A stretch of DNA of 64,000 nucleotides from contig CAVSKI010000010.1 of the NCBI GenBank assembly GCA_963728495.1, positions 310,001 to 374,000 of the forward strand, read 5' to 3'. Shown here in pieces: positions 1 to 8,961 of this stretch (position 1 is its first letter; every line of letters begins with the position of its first letter). The translations under genes and the position numbers were made by a program. The stretch comes from JACVRW01 sp963728495 (GTDB taxonomy: Bacteria > Actinomycetota > Thermoleophilia > Solirubrobacterales > Thermoleophilaceae). Under the pieces are notes generated by a model. That model made no database searches. It was not told where the DNA came from and saw only the letters and a program-made list of their open reading frames with translations.

Positions 1-2
1 GC

Positions 3-560
3 AGCAAGGCCGTGGGCCTGGCCGAGCGCTCGGATTTGGTTCTCCTGGATGTCTCGGGTGCCCCGACGCTCCTCGAACATGCCCTCGCGCCGGCCATCTC
101 GGACGCCGTCCCGGCAGCCGGCGAGGCGCGTTGCGTGGCCGACACGTGGTGCTGTCGGATCGAGCCCGATCGCGCCCTGGTGGCGGGCGCCGCGGGGGCC
201 GTCGATCGCTGGCGTCACGTGGTGAGCCGAGTGGCGGCCACCACGGGGACCGCGGTTAGGGCCGATGTGCTGCCAGAGGGGGAGGCTGTGTCGATCGTCG
301 GGCCTAAGGCGCCGGCGCTCATGGAGCGAAGCACGCTACCCGCCGGGCTCACGCCGGGCGGCGTGGCCGGCGGCCAGGTCGCAGGCGCGCAGGTCTGGGT
401 CGTGTGCGAGGGAGAACTGCGCTACCTGCTGCTGTTCCCACAGGGATGCCCGGTTGAGGCACTCGAGGCAATCGGCGAATCCGGCCGCCCGCTCGGGCTC
501 GCCCGCGTCGGGCACGAGGCGCTCTCTCACATGCGCGCGGCGCGACGCACCAGCGATTGA
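3..560 (+). CDS. C-terminal part of a possible GcvT/SoxG-like folate-fold protein (5' truncated)
   Basis: The reading frame is open to the window edge, so the true start probably lies upstream; a GTG at 12 is the first possible start inside the window. About 185 residues are visible. The stretches LVLLDVSGAP and VSIVGPKAPALME resemble the repeated beta-strand/GP-x-A pattern of aminomethyltransferase (GcvT) and sarcosine oxidase gamma folds, but I see no decisive catalytic motif and the family call is tentative. It ends 75 bp before a MetE-like methyltransferase on the same strand, so the two may be co-transcribed and both concern one-carbon units. It could equally be an unrelated hypothetical protein. 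Confidence 0.4.
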   Translation, partial: SKAVGLAERSDLVLLDVSGAPTLLEHALAPAISDAVPAAGEARCVADTWCCRIEPDRALVAGAAGAVDRWRHVVSRVAATTGTAVRADVLPEGEAVSIVGPKAPALMERSTLPAGLTPGGVAGGQVAGAQVWVVCEGELRYLLLFPQGCPVEALEAIGESGRPLGLARVGHEALSHMRAARRTSD

Positions 561-635
561 CTTTCGGGGGGAGCGGGAAGTACGGTCCCTGAAAGCGAGG
601 GAGACCGATCAGTCTACAAGGAGAGAGGACACGCC

Positions 636-1778
636 ATGGCTATTCCCACTGAGTTGGTGGGGTCGCTGCCCAGGCCGATGAAGCTGCAGGAGGGCTACCA
701 GAAGCTCGACGACGGAGAGATCACCTGGGAGGACCTGCAGGCCCTTCAGGACGAAGCCGCCGAGGACTCGATCAGGCGCCTCGAGGAGACCGGCGAGCCG
801 CTGGTCACCGACGGCGAGCAGCGCGAATCAAGCTTCGCCACATATCCGATCACCGACACGCTGGCGGGCACGGGCCTGGCCGACAATCTTGCCGGCGACG
901 GCCAGTTCTTCGCCATCTTCGATGACGGCCACCACCGCCAGCTGCCGCGACTCACGGGCGGCCCGTTCCGCTACAAGACGTTCGCCTCGGAGTTCGTCGA
1001 GAAGAACAAGGCGGTCGCCTCTCGGGACGTCAAGCAGGCGGTGATCGCTCCTTCGATGCTGATGCTGCTCTATCCGCTCGAGGAGGAGATCGAGGGCTAC
1101 TCCCGCGAGCAGTTCCTCGACGACCTGTGCGACGAGGTCGAGAAGGACATTCGCCAGTGTTTCGACGCCGGCGCGCAGAGGGTTTCGATCGACTTCACCG
1201 AGGGTCGCCTGGCGAACAAGAACGACTCGCGCAACCCCTGGACCAACAAGGACATGCTCCAGGAGTTCATCGACCTCAACAACCGCGTGATCGACCGCTT
1301 CTCACCGGAGGAGCGCAAGAACATCGGGATCCACACCTGCCCGGGTGGCGACTGTGACTCGGTGCACTCGAAGGACGTGCCCTACGAGAAGCTGCTGAGC
1401 AAGATGTTCCAGCTCAACGCAGGCTACTTCCTCATCCAGTGCGCCAGCGAGGACGACAAGGAGAGCGTCTACAAGCTGGTGGGCGAATACAGCCGCGACG
1501 ACGCCAACGGGGTGCCGCAGGTCTGCTTCATGGGCGTGATCAACCCGCTCGACCCCGAGGTCGAGACTCCGGAGCAGGTCCGCGACGATCTCGTGACGGC
1601 GGCCAAGTACATCCCGGTCGAGCGTCTCGGGGCCACCGACGACTGCGGCTTCTCGCCGTTCAGCCGCGACGTGAAGCCCAAGCACGGCTCGCCGGACTTC
1701 GCCCGCGACGTGGCCATGAAGAAGATCACCAACCGCCTCAAGGGCGCCCAGATGGCTTCTGAGGAGCTGGGCGTGTAG
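636..1778 (+). CDS. Cobalamin-independent methionine synthase (MetE) C-terminal-like methyltransferase
   Basis: A 380-residue protein of the MetE C-terminal/UROD-like barrel family. Such enzymes transfer a methyl group to a zinc-bound thiol, classically homocysteine. The expected zinc ligands are visible: H233 and C235 in IHTCPGGDC and C337 in DDCGFSPF. The N-terminus begins with the family-typical TELVGSLPRP. It is about half the length of full MetE, so the N-terminal folate-binding duplicate is absent; the methyl donor may be a corrinoid protein or another methylated compound. The ATG at 636 follows a strong Shine-Dalgarno AAGGAGAGAGG at 618-628. Its 3' end overlaps the convergent LuxR gene by 41 bp. 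A homocysteine methyltransferase fusion lies 2 kb downstream, which suggests a shared role in methyl transfer. Confidence 0.82.
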   Translation: MAIPTELVGSLPRPMKLQEGYQKLDDGEITWEDLQALQDEAAEDSIRRLEETGEPLVTDGEQRESSFATYPITDTLAGTGLADNLAGDGQFFAIFDDGHHRQLPRLTGGPFRYKTFASEFVEKNKAVASRDVKQAVIAPSMLMLLYPLEEEIEGYSREQFLDDLCDEVEKDIRQCFDAGAQRVSIDFTEGRLANKNDSRNPWTNKDMLQEFIDLNNRVIDRFSPEERKNIGIHTCPGGDCDSVHSKDVPYEKLLSKMFQLNAGYFLIQCASEDDKESVYKLVGEYSRDDANGVPQVCFMGVINPLDPEVETPEQVRDDLVTAAKYIPVERLGATDDCGFSPFSRDVKPKHGSPDFARDVAMKKITNRLKGAQMASEELGV

Positions 1779-2805
1779 ACGCCGAGCCCCTCACCAGCCG
1801 GTGGTAGCGCGCAACCGCCTCCGCGCGGTTGCTTACATGGAGCTTGCGCAGGATGTTGGTCACGTGGAACTTGACCGTGGGCTGGGAGATCACGAGCTCG
1901 GCGGCGATCTCGCGGTTCGCCTGCCCCCGGACCAGTAGCCGCAGCACCTCCAGCTCCCTGCGGGTGAGCAGATCCTCGAACACGATCCGGTCGTCGGCGT
2001 TGGATCCCGCCGAGAGGACCTCGGCCCTTCCGGGCAGCCCTGGCGGCTCCGCCTGTTCGGGGGCCAGGTCCATCGACGCGTCGCTGAGCTCGTTCGAGCG
2101 CGCGCCGAACCAGTCCACGAACCTCCGCATCTCCGAGCGCTGGCGCCTGAGCGAGCGGCGCAGCGAGGCGGTCTCGTATACCTCCGCGAGCCCCTTCGAG
2201 AACGTCCACAGGATGTCTCCGTCGAGCACATCGAGCGCGCGTTCGGAGGCTCCGGCGTCTGCGTGAATCACGCCGATCACCTCTCCGCGCACGACCAGCG
2301 GAGCCGCGAGGTACGTATGCCAGCCCATCGTCCGCGCCGTCGGCCGGTGCACGCGCGGGTGCACCTGCGCGTCGGCGACGATGGTGGCCCGCCGGCGCCG
2401 AAGCACATCGGTTTCGATCAGCGGGTGCTCCAGGCGCGGCGGGGCGGCGGCGAGCGTTTCCAGGGCCTTGACGGCGCCGACCGCGTCGTCCCGAAACCAG
2501 GCCGCTTCGGCCACGAGCAACCCGTCGCGCAGCAGGCTGACAACGGCGCGGTCGAGCTGGGAGCACAGGCCGAGCTCCCGGGGGGCGTGGCCGAGGATGG
2601 TGGCGGGGGACGTGATCTCTCGGAGGCGTGAGATCGCCTCGTTCACGGCCTCCATTGCCCTGAAGCGCGCGTCGTAGCGCTGGCGCAGGCGCTCGAGCTG
2701 AGCGGCGTGGGCCTCCCCGGCCTCCCGCCAGCGGGATTCGCCGGGCAGCGCGGCCAGCTGAGCCTCGACTTCGTCAATTCTGCGCTGCAGCTCCTCCTCG
2801 CTCAT
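1738..2805 (-). CDS. GAF-domain LuxR-family transcriptional regulator
   Basis: A 355-residue cytoplasmic regulator. Residues 1-60 look like a coiled coil rich in Glu, Arg and Leu. Residues about 65-215 form a GAF-like sensor (WHTYLAAPLVVRGEVIGVIH). The C-terminus has a classic LuxR/NarL helix-turn-helix with LTRRELEVLRLL, NREIAAEL and TVKFHVTNILRKLHV. No receiver domain is present, so the signal is probably a small ligand bound by the GAF domain. The ATG at 2805 overlaps the stop of a second GAF-LuxR gene (ATGA), which indicates translational coupling. The pair lies between two methyltransferase genes and may control them; that is inferred from position only. Confidence 0.85.
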   Translation of the reverse strand: MSEEELQRRIDEVEAQLAALPGESRWREAGEAHAAQLERLRQRYDARFRAMEAVNEAISRLREITSPATILGHAPRELGLCSQLDRAVVSLLRDGLLVAEAAWFRDDAVGAVKALETLAAAPPRLEHPLIETDVLRRRRATIVADAQVHPRVHRPTARTMGWHTYLAAPLVVRGEVIGVIHADAGASERALDVLDGDILWTFSKGLAEVYETASLRRSLRRQRSEMRRFVDWFGARSNELSDASMDLAPEQAEPPGLPGRAEVLSAGSNADDRIVFEDLLTRRELEVLRLLVRGQANREIAAELVISQPTVKFHVTNILRKLHVSNRAEAVARYHRLVRGSASTRPAPQKPSGRP

Positions 2806-3741
2806 GCGCCCTCCGATCCGGCCTGGAGCTGCATGTAGCGGGAGACGGCCTCGGTGCGGCTGCGCGACTGCAGCTTGCGAAGGATGTTCTTCACGTGGTA
2901 CTTGACCGTGCCCTCACGCAGCATGAGTGCGCGTTGCGATCGCGCGATTGGAAAGGCCCCTCGCCAACAGCCGCAGAACCTCCAGCTCCCGTGGAGTGAG
3001 CAGCTCGGCGAGCTGGGCCGCGCCGTCGGCGCCGAGATCCTTCGCGCTGCTCGGGGTTTGCTCGGCCGACAGCTCCAGGATGCGGCCGTTGATCCATTGG
3101 CCGGCGGACTGGAGCTGGCGGTGCTGGCGCTGGAGCTTGTCCCTGAGCACCGCGCGCTCAAACGCCTGGCCGAGGCCGCCGGCGTAGAGGCGTGCAACGT
3201 CCAGGTCGAGGTCGTCGAGCGGCGGGGAGCCCGTGCGCGTTGCGTGCAGGAGGCCCACGGTCTTGCCCTCGAGCGCAATGGCGGCGACCACGTACGAGTG
3301 CCACCCCAGTGTCAGCGCCAGCAGAGGGAGGGCGCGGGGGCCGCTCTGCGCCACCGTCACCACCGCCGCGTCCTGCCGCCGGGCGACCTCGTCGTCGATC
3401 AGCGGGTACCCGAGCACGATCGGCTCGCGGTCCAGTTCGGGCAGCCCGGTATCGCCATCCGGCCGGCCGGGGGACTCCCAGATCGCCAGGGGCCGAAGCC
3501 GGCCGGGCTCGACGCGGCTCACGAGCGCGCGGTCGAATGCCGAGCTCGCGCCCAGCTCCTCGGCCGAGCGGGCGATCATCCCGGCGGGCGTGCCGACCTC
3601 GCCGAGCCGGCGCACCGCCTCGCCGACTCGCTCCAGGCCATCGGCTCGGCGCAGATAGCGTTGCTCGATCAGCTCACGCTGGAGCTGCTGGAGCTCAACC
3701 AGCACGCGGGTGTAGGCTTCCCCGGTCGCCAAGCGACCCAA
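2802..3741 (-). CDS. Second GAF-LuxR regulator, split by a one-base frameshift inside its HTH
   Basis: A paralogue of the downstream regulator with the same order: coiled coil, GAF (GWHSYVVAAIALEGKTVGLL) and LuxR HTH. The first frame runs 3741 to about 2935 and ends with LTPRELEVLRLL followed by SNRAIA, then reads into a premature stop at 2914. The rest of the HTH (RALMLREGTVKYHV, NILRKLQ) continues in another frame down to 2802. Removing one base near 2934 gives SNRAIARALMLREGTVK, which matches family spacing exactly and yields a 312-residue protein. The lesion is either a sequencing error or a recent inactivation of the DNA-binding domain. Its stop overlaps the next gene's ATG. It is transcribed divergently from the methyltransferase fusion, with 92 bp between the starts. 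Confidence 0.78.
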
Positions 3742-3833
3742 AAGACTAGGGCAACCTAGCCAGTTGAGAGTGCCGTGGCGATGTCGACTCGTCTAGTTTC
3801 CCCCGAATCCGCGCCGCGAGAGCCGTCCCCAGC

Positions 3834-5609
3834 ATGCCGATGAACGAAGCCGCGCCCGCCGGTGGGTCCCAGCCCGCCGGCGGCTACGCGCGGGTGGCAC
3901 AGTCGATTGCGATGGATCGTTGTGTGGTGCTCGACGGCGCCATCGGAACCGAGTTGATCGACGTGTCGGGTGAGCGCCCGGAGGTCGAGGAGCATCTGTG
4001 GGGCATCACCGCGGTGGTCGAGGATCCCAAGGAGGTGCAGGGCGTGCACCGCCGCTACGTGGATGCGGGTTGCGACGTGCTCTCCACCAACACCTGGGGG
4101 CTGCCGACCGCGGTGCGCCAGCCGGACGCTCAGTTGGTCAAGGGTGGTCGCCCCGTTCACTGGATGGACGTGGCCCGCCAAGCCGTGCGGCTGGCCCGGG
4201 CCGCGGCCGAGGAGGGCGGGCGCGGGGACGAGTGCGCGGTGGCCTTCAGCGTCAACGGAGACGTTGACACGCCCGATGGACAGGAGACGGTCCGCCTCTT
4301 GGCGCGGGTGTTCGAGGACGATCCGCCCGACCTGATCCTGATGGAGACGCTGTCGCTGGTGCGCGGCTCCACCTACGCCACGGTCGATCGCCTGCTCGAG
4401 TCCGGCCTACCGGTGTGGCTGAGCTTTCGCCGCTGTCGTCACGGGGTGTGCGGCGTCTACGGAGAGCACTGGGGAGGCCCGGAGGGCGATGCCTTCGGTC
4501 GCGACGTGCGGCGCTTCGAGGAGATGGGCGTGTCCGCGCTGTTGATCAACTGCATGCCGCCCGATCATGTGCCGGGGATGGTCTCCTGGCTGCGGGACTT
4601 CACCGATTTGCCGCTGGGCGTGTATCCCAACCTGGGGTATCTGTCGGCCGGCGGGTGGCGATCGGAGACCGCCATCGGCGGCGCCGAGTACGCCGAGCTG
4701 GCGCTGGAGTGGCGCCGGGAGGGCGCGCAGATCGTGGGTGGTTGCTGCGGCGTCGGCCCCGAGCACGTGGCGGCGGCACGAGAAGCGCTGGCGGACACCA
4801 AGCCCGACACTCGCCGGCGGGTCGAGTTGCCCGGCGAGCCCGAGGACGGTCATGACCCCGAGCGCCCCGCACCGGAGCCGTGGAGCGACGCACGCGGCCG
4901 GGCGCTGTTCCCGCTCGACTTCCCGGACCTGATGGTCGAGCCCGGCGTCTTCGCGCCCACGCAGGGCAGCTTTCTGGTCTGGAAGTACCTGTTTCGCGAG
5001 GGCGTCGGCGCCCATCAGCGCTGCCTGGACATCGGTTGCGGCACGGGGCTGCAGTCCGTCCAGCTGGCGCGCAACGGGGCCGCGCACGTGCACGCCATCG
5101 ACATCGACGAGACCGCCGTATCGAACACGCTCACGAACGCGTTTCGCAACGGGGTGGCCGATCGCATCAGCGCCGCGGCCGTCGACCTGTTCCCGTGGGT
5201 GCCCGAGGAGCGCTACGACGTGATCGTGGCCGGCCTCTACCAGATGCCGGTGGACCCCTTCGAGCAGGTGTCGACACACCGGCCCCTGGACTACTGGGGC
5301 CGCAACCTGATCGACCACCTGATCTCGCTGCTCCCCGTGGCTCTGGCCGACGACGGGGTGGCCTACATCCTGCAGCTCTCGATCATCGGGCAGCAGCGGA
5401 CGGCCGAGCAGCTGTCCGCTCTTGGCTACCGGGCGCGGGTGGTCGACTTCGGCTTCTTCGAGTTCCACGAGCTGTTCGACGAGAAGTCGAAGCAGATCAC
5501 CCGGGTGGAGGAGCTCTCCGACGCCTACCACGTGATGCTCGGCGATCACGACGTGATGGTCGACTACCTGCTCGAGGTCACGCGCGAGGACGAGCCGCGC
5601 ACGCGGTAG
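3834..5609 (+). CDS. Homocysteine S-methyltransferase fused to a class I SAM-dependent methyltransferase
   Basis: A 591-residue two-domain protein. Residues about 20-325 are a zinc-dependent homocysteine S-methyltransferase barrel (BHMT/MmuM family): it opens with VVLDGAIGTEL, and the three zinc cysteines are C240 in LLINCMPPDH and C304-C305 in IVGGCCGVGPEH. After a charged, Pro-rich linker (about 326-365), residues about 370-585 form a Rossmann methyltransferase with SAM motif LDIGCGTG at 398-405 and acidic strand-2 end AIDIDE. The post-IV NPPY-type motif of PrmC/L11 enzymes is not recognisable; GLYQMP stands in its place. The fusion suggests coupled chemistry, for example a SAM-made methyl compound used for homocysteine methylation or local SAM recycling, but substrates are unknown. 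The last 46 bp overlap the convergent cyclase gene. Confidence 0.85.
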   Translation: MPMNEAAPAGGSQPAGGYARVAQSIAMDRCVVLDGAIGTELIDVSGERPEVEEHLWGITAVVEDPKEVQGVHRRYVDAGCDVLSTNTWGLPTAVRQPDAQLVKGGRPVHWMDVARQAVRLARAAAEEGGRGDECAVAFSVNGDVDTPDGQETVRLLARVFEDDPPDLILMETLSLVRGSTYATVDRLLESGLPVWLSFRRCRHGVCGVYGEHWGGPEGDAFGRDVRRFEEMGVSALLINCMPPDHVPGMVSWLRDFTDLPLGVYPNLGYLSAGGWRSETAIGGAEYAELALEWRREGAQIVGGCCGVGPEHVAAAREALADTKPDTRRRVELPGEPEDGHDPERPAPEPWSDARGRALFPLDFPDLMVEPGVFAPTQGSFLVWKYLFREGVGAHQRCLDIGCGTGLQSVQLARNGAAHVHAIDIDETAVSNTLTNAFRNGVADRISAAAVDLFPWVPEERYDVIVAGLYQMPVDPFEQVSTHRPLDYWGRNLIDHLISLLPVALADDGVAYILQLSIIGQQRTAEQLSALGYRARVVDFGFFEFHELFDEKSKQITRVEELSDAYHVMLGDHDVMVDYLLEVTREDEPRTR

Positions 5610-6703
5610 ACCTCGACCTCGCCGCTCACACCCTTCAGTCGGCGCCTGCCCGCGTACGACCACGAGTGGGATTCGGACGCGGCGTCGTGCACCTCCTTGG
5701 AGGCCACCACGCTGCCCCGGCGGGCGAACTCGGTCAGCCGCGAGGCGAGGTTCACCGGCCGCCCGTACCAATCGCCGGCCCGCGGCAGCGCCTCCCCGCG
5801 CGCGATCCCGCCGCGCAGCAGCGGCCGCGCCTCGCTCTCGCGTGAGGCCTCCACGAGGCCGAGCACGGCGTCGACCACGGGTCCGGGCTCGGGGGCCACG
5901 AGCATCGCCGCGTCTCCGATGGTCTTGACCAGGCGAACCGGAGCGCGGGCGGCGTCCTCGGCCGCCTGCTCGAAGGTGCCCACCACGGCCCCAAGCTCCG
6001 CGGGCGGCACCTCCTCGCCCAGCTCGGTGAACCCGACGATGTCCACGAAGCCGACCGTGACGGTCTGACTACCCGGCAGGTGGCCGCTCTGGAGCTCGGC
6101 CTGGCTCACGACGGCCTGCCGAATCTCTTCGCGCATGCGCAGGCTGAGCATGCGCTGCAGGCTCGGCCCGGCCAGCGGACCGAGGGTGCGCAGCGACTCC
6201 GCGTAGCGCAGCCCCACATCGCGCTCGGTGTCTCCGGGCCGAATGAGCGCCTCGCCCCAGATCGAGGTGAAGCTCGCCGCCACAGTCGCCATCGCCCGGC
6301 TCATCACCCGCGAGAGCTCGAGGAAGCTCTCGGGGGCCAGGCCGGCGGCCAACAGCGTCTGTGCACTGAGGGCCAGCTCGCGGTCCTCCTCGGTCAGCAC
6401 GCGCTCGCCGGGCTCGACCTGGGGGGCGCCCACCGCGCGGCGGGCGTCGTTCAGGAACCCCATCTCGAGGCCGCTCTCCTGGGCTATGTCCTCCTGGGTG
6501 TAGCGCGCGCCCTCGGCCGCCAGCACCCGCTCCACGGGGAGCAGCGCCAACCGCCCTTCCTGGGTCGCGCGACGCAGCTCCCCCAGGCCGAAGCCCTCCC
6601 TCTCCAGGGTTCGCAGCAGCTCCAGGCGACCGTCGCGCGCGCGCTCATCCGGTGCGCCTTCGAGCAGCCCTTCCGCCTCGAAGTCGATCGCCATGGACCC
6701 CAT
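5564..6703 (-). CDS. Class III adenylate cyclase with N-terminal regulatory domain (Rv1264-like layout)
   Basis: About 379 residues from the ATG at 6703 (an ATG at 6694 is also possible; a longer frame to 6814 would run into priA and is unlikely). The N-terminal ~200 residues are helical and resemble the autoinhibitory or sensor half of Rv1264-type cyclases. The C-terminal catalytic domain has every key residue: metal aspartates D221 (GFVDIVGFT) and D264 (KTIGDAAML), adenine-selecting K260 and D311, and transition-state N318 and R322 (PVNLASRL). It therefore looks active and should make cAMP from ATP in the cytoplasm. No membrane segment is seen. It overlaps the convergent methyltransferase fusion gene by 46 bp. 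Confidence 0.85.
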   Translation of the reverse strand: MGSMAIDFEAEGLLEGAPDERARDGRLELLRTLEREGFGLGELRRATQEGRLALLPVERVLAAEGARYTQEDIAQESGLEMGFLNDARRAVGAPQVEPGERVLTEEDRELALSAQTLLAAGLAPESFLELSRVMSRAMATVAASFTSIWGEALIRPGDTERDVGLRYAESLRTLGPLAGPSLQRMLSLRMREEIRQAVVSQAELQSGHLPGSQTVTVGFVDIVGFTELGEEVPPAELGAVVGTFEQAAEDAARAPVRLVKTIGDAAMLVAPEPGPVVDAVLGLVEASRESEARPLLRGGIARGEALPRAGDWYGRPVNLASRLTEFARRGSVVASKEVHDAASESHSWSYAGRRRLKGVSGEVEVYRVRGSSSRVTSSR

Positions 6704-6788
6704 GGTCACAAAATAGTCTCGCTCCGGTCCGGGCCAGCCCGGACCCTCGCGCACGGCCGCCGTCCGGCTCTCGCCGTACCTTCGGAGC

Positions 6789-8951
6789 GTGATCGCGAAG
6801 GTCGAGCCGCTCACCCCTGCGCGCGCGCTGCGCGGCCCCTTCGACTACCTGCTCACCGGCGATCTCGAGAGCGTGGGCGTGGGCAGCATGCTCGTCGTGC
6901 CCTTCGGTCGGCGGCGGTTGCTCGGCGTGGTGGTCGGGCTCTCGGAGGAGAGTGAGATCGCCCGCGAGCGCTTGACCCAGCCGCTCGCCGCGCTCGAGGC
7001 CGACGTGCCCGAGGAGCTTGTGGGCCTGGGCCTGTGGGTGGCTCGCGAGTACGTGTCGACCCCCGCCCGCGGCCTCGCGCTCGTGCTCCCACCCGGCACG
7101 GGCACGGGCTCCGGCCGGCCCGTGATCCCACGGCGTTCGCTGCGGGCGGCGCTCACCGACGATGGTCGCCAGGCGCTCGCCTCGACCACCCGCCTTGGGC
7201 ATCGCCAGCGAGCCGCGCTCGACACCCTCAGCAGCGGCCCCGCGGCCGTGACCGCGGTGGCCCGCCGCGCCGGCGCCGACCACTCGACGCTCCGCAGTCT
7301 CGAGCGACGCGGGTTCGTGCGCCTCGAGAACGCGGCACATCCTCCGCGCCGCCCCCGCGTCGAGCGGGTGGGCGCGCGCGCCGGACACGTGGAGCTGACC
7401 AGCGCCCAGGCCGCGGCGCTGCGGCGAATCCTCGCCCGCTTCGACACTCCGGGAGCGCCTCTGTTGCTGCACGGGGTCACCGGCAGCGGCAAGACCGAGG
7501 TGTACCTGCGGGCCGTGGCGGCGGCGCTCGAGCGCGGGCGCTCGGCCATCGTGCTGGTGCCCGAGATAGCCCTCACTCCGCAGACCGCCGGGCGCTTCGT
7601 CGAGCGCTTCGGCGATGCCGTCGCGGTCATGCACTCACGCCTGTCCGCGCGCGAGCGCTACGACGAGTGGTGGCGCATGCGCAGGGGCGAGGCGCGGCTG
7701 TGCGTCGGTCCGCGCTCGGCCGTGTTCGCTCCCTTCGACGACCTCGGCCTGATCGTGATCGACGAGGAGCACGACGGGTCCTATAAGCAGGAGGGCGACC
7801 CGCGCTATGACGCCCGCCTCGTCGCCGAGCGAAGGGCCGCGCTCGAGGGCGCGCTGCTCGTGGCCGGTAGCGCCACCCCGCGGCCCGAGAGCCTCGTGAG
7901 CCACGAGCGCCTGGAGCTGGCCGAACGCGTGGACGGGCGTGGGCTCCCGCCGGTCGAGATCGTGAGCATGGCCGGCGCCGCCGGGCCGCTGCACGAGCGC
8001 ACCCGCCAGGAGCTCGACGCCGTGCGTCGCCGGGGCGAGAAGGCGATCGTCCTGCTCAACCGCCGGGGCTGGTCGAACTTCCTCTCCTGCCGGCTGTGCG
8101 GCCGCGTGTGGGAGTGCCCGAACTGTGACGTCACGCTGGTCTTCCACCAGGCGGCCGGGGCGGTGGCCTGCCATCACTGCGGGCACCGCGAGCGCGCGCC
8201 GAGCGTGTGCGCGGACTGCGGGTCGGTGTCGGTTGCACGGCACGGGGCGGGCACCGAGCAGCTCGAGAGCGAGCTAGAGGCGCTGGTCAACCCCCTCCCG
8301 GTTTTTCGCCTGGACTCCGACGTCGCGGCGGCAGCGGGCGTGGCGTCCGTGCTCAGCCGCTTCGAACGGGCGGAGGCGGGCGTGCTGGTGGGCACGCAGA
8401 TGGTGGCCAAGGGGCACGATTTCCCCGACGTAACGCTCGGAGTGGTGCTCGACGCCGACGCCACGCTGCGCTTCCCCGACTTCCGGGCCGAGGAGCGCAC
8501 CTTCGCCCTGGTTGCCCAGCTGGCCGGGCGCAGCGGCCGCGGTCCACGCGGCGGCCGGGTGATCGTCCAGGCGCTCGAGCCCGACGCGCGCGCGCTGCGC
8601 CACGCCGCCGCGCACGACTCCAGCGGGTTCATCGCCGGCGAACTGCCCCGCCGCGAGGCCTTCGGATACCCCCCGCACGGCCACCTCATCCGGATCGTCT
8701 GCTCCTCGACCGAGGCCGGGCCCGACCAGGCGGCGGCCGAGGCGGTCCGTGACCTGATCGAGGCCACGGGTGTGCCGGTACTCGGCCCGGCGCCCCTGTT
8801 CCGCCGCCAGGGGCGTCACCGCGCTCAACTCGTGATCCGCTCGCGCGAACGCGAACGTGCCATCGCCGCGGTACGCGATGCGGTGGAGCAGGTGGCGGCT
8901 GCCCGCCTGCATGGTTCCGCCAGCTTTGCGGTCGATGTAGACCCTCAATAA
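6789..8951 (+). CDS. priA: Primosomal protein N' (replication restart helicase PriA)
   Basis: A 720-residue superfamily 2 DNA helicase that reloads the replisome at stalled forks. Walker A is at 229-236 (GVTGSGKT) and the DEEH box at 325-328. Eight zinc cysteines in four pairs are at 434/437, 443/446, 461/464 and 474/477. The N-terminal 3'-DNA-binding domain is present (FDYLLTGD onward). Many actinobacterial PriA proteins have degenerate ATPase motifs; here both are intact, so this copy should be a working helicase. It starts with GTG. def follows after 10 bp, a common housekeeping order. It is divergent from the adenylate cyclase gene (starts about 85 bp apart). Confidence 0.95.
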   Translation: MIAKVEPLTPARALRGPFDYLLTGDLESVGVGSMLVVPFGRRRLLGVVVGLSEESEIARERLTQPLAALEADVPEELVGLGLWVAREYVSTPARGLALVLPPGTGTGSGRPVIPRRSLRAALTDDGRQALASTTRLGHRQRAALDTLSSGPAAVTAVARRAGADHSTLRSLERRGFVRLENAAHPPRRPRVERVGARAGHVELTSAQAAALRRILARFDTPGAPLLLHGVTGSGKTEVYLRAVAAALERGRSAIVLVPEIALTPQTAGRFVERFGDAVAVMHSRLSARERYDEWWRMRRGEARLCVGPRSAVFAPFDDLGLIVIDEEHDGSYKQEGDPRYDARLVAERRAALEGALLVAGSATPRPESLVSHERLELAERVDGRGLPPVEIVSMAGAAGPLHERTRQELDAVRRRGEKAIVLLNRRGWSNFLSCRLCGRVWECPNCDVTLVFHQAAGAVACHHCGHRERAPSVCADCGSVSVARHGAGTEQLESELEALVNPLPVFRLDSDVAAAAGVASVLSRFERAEAGVLVGTQMVAKGHDFPDVTLGVVLDADATLRFPDFRAEERTFALVAQLAGRSGRGPRGGRVIVQALEPDARALRHAAAHDSSGFIAGELPRREAFGYPPHGHLIRIVCSSTEAGPDQAAAEAVRDLIEATGVPVLGPAPLFRRQGRHRAQLVIRSRERERAIAAVRDAVEQVAAARLHGSASFAVDVDPQ

Positions 8952-8961
8952 ACTTGGCCGT

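Noticed and set aside
561..635. Cobalamin riboswitch upstream of the MetE-like gene
   Set aside because: The 75-bp gap contains only a strong ribosome-binding site and no B12-box-like sequence.
1469..2566. 365-codon reverse frame across the end of the MetE-like gene
   Set aside because: It overlaps two well-supported genes and has an Arg/Ala/Gly-rich shadow composition.
4407..5771. 454-codon reverse frame opposite the methyltransferase fusion
   Set aside because: It has no recognisable motif, and the forward frame carries two complete enzyme domains.
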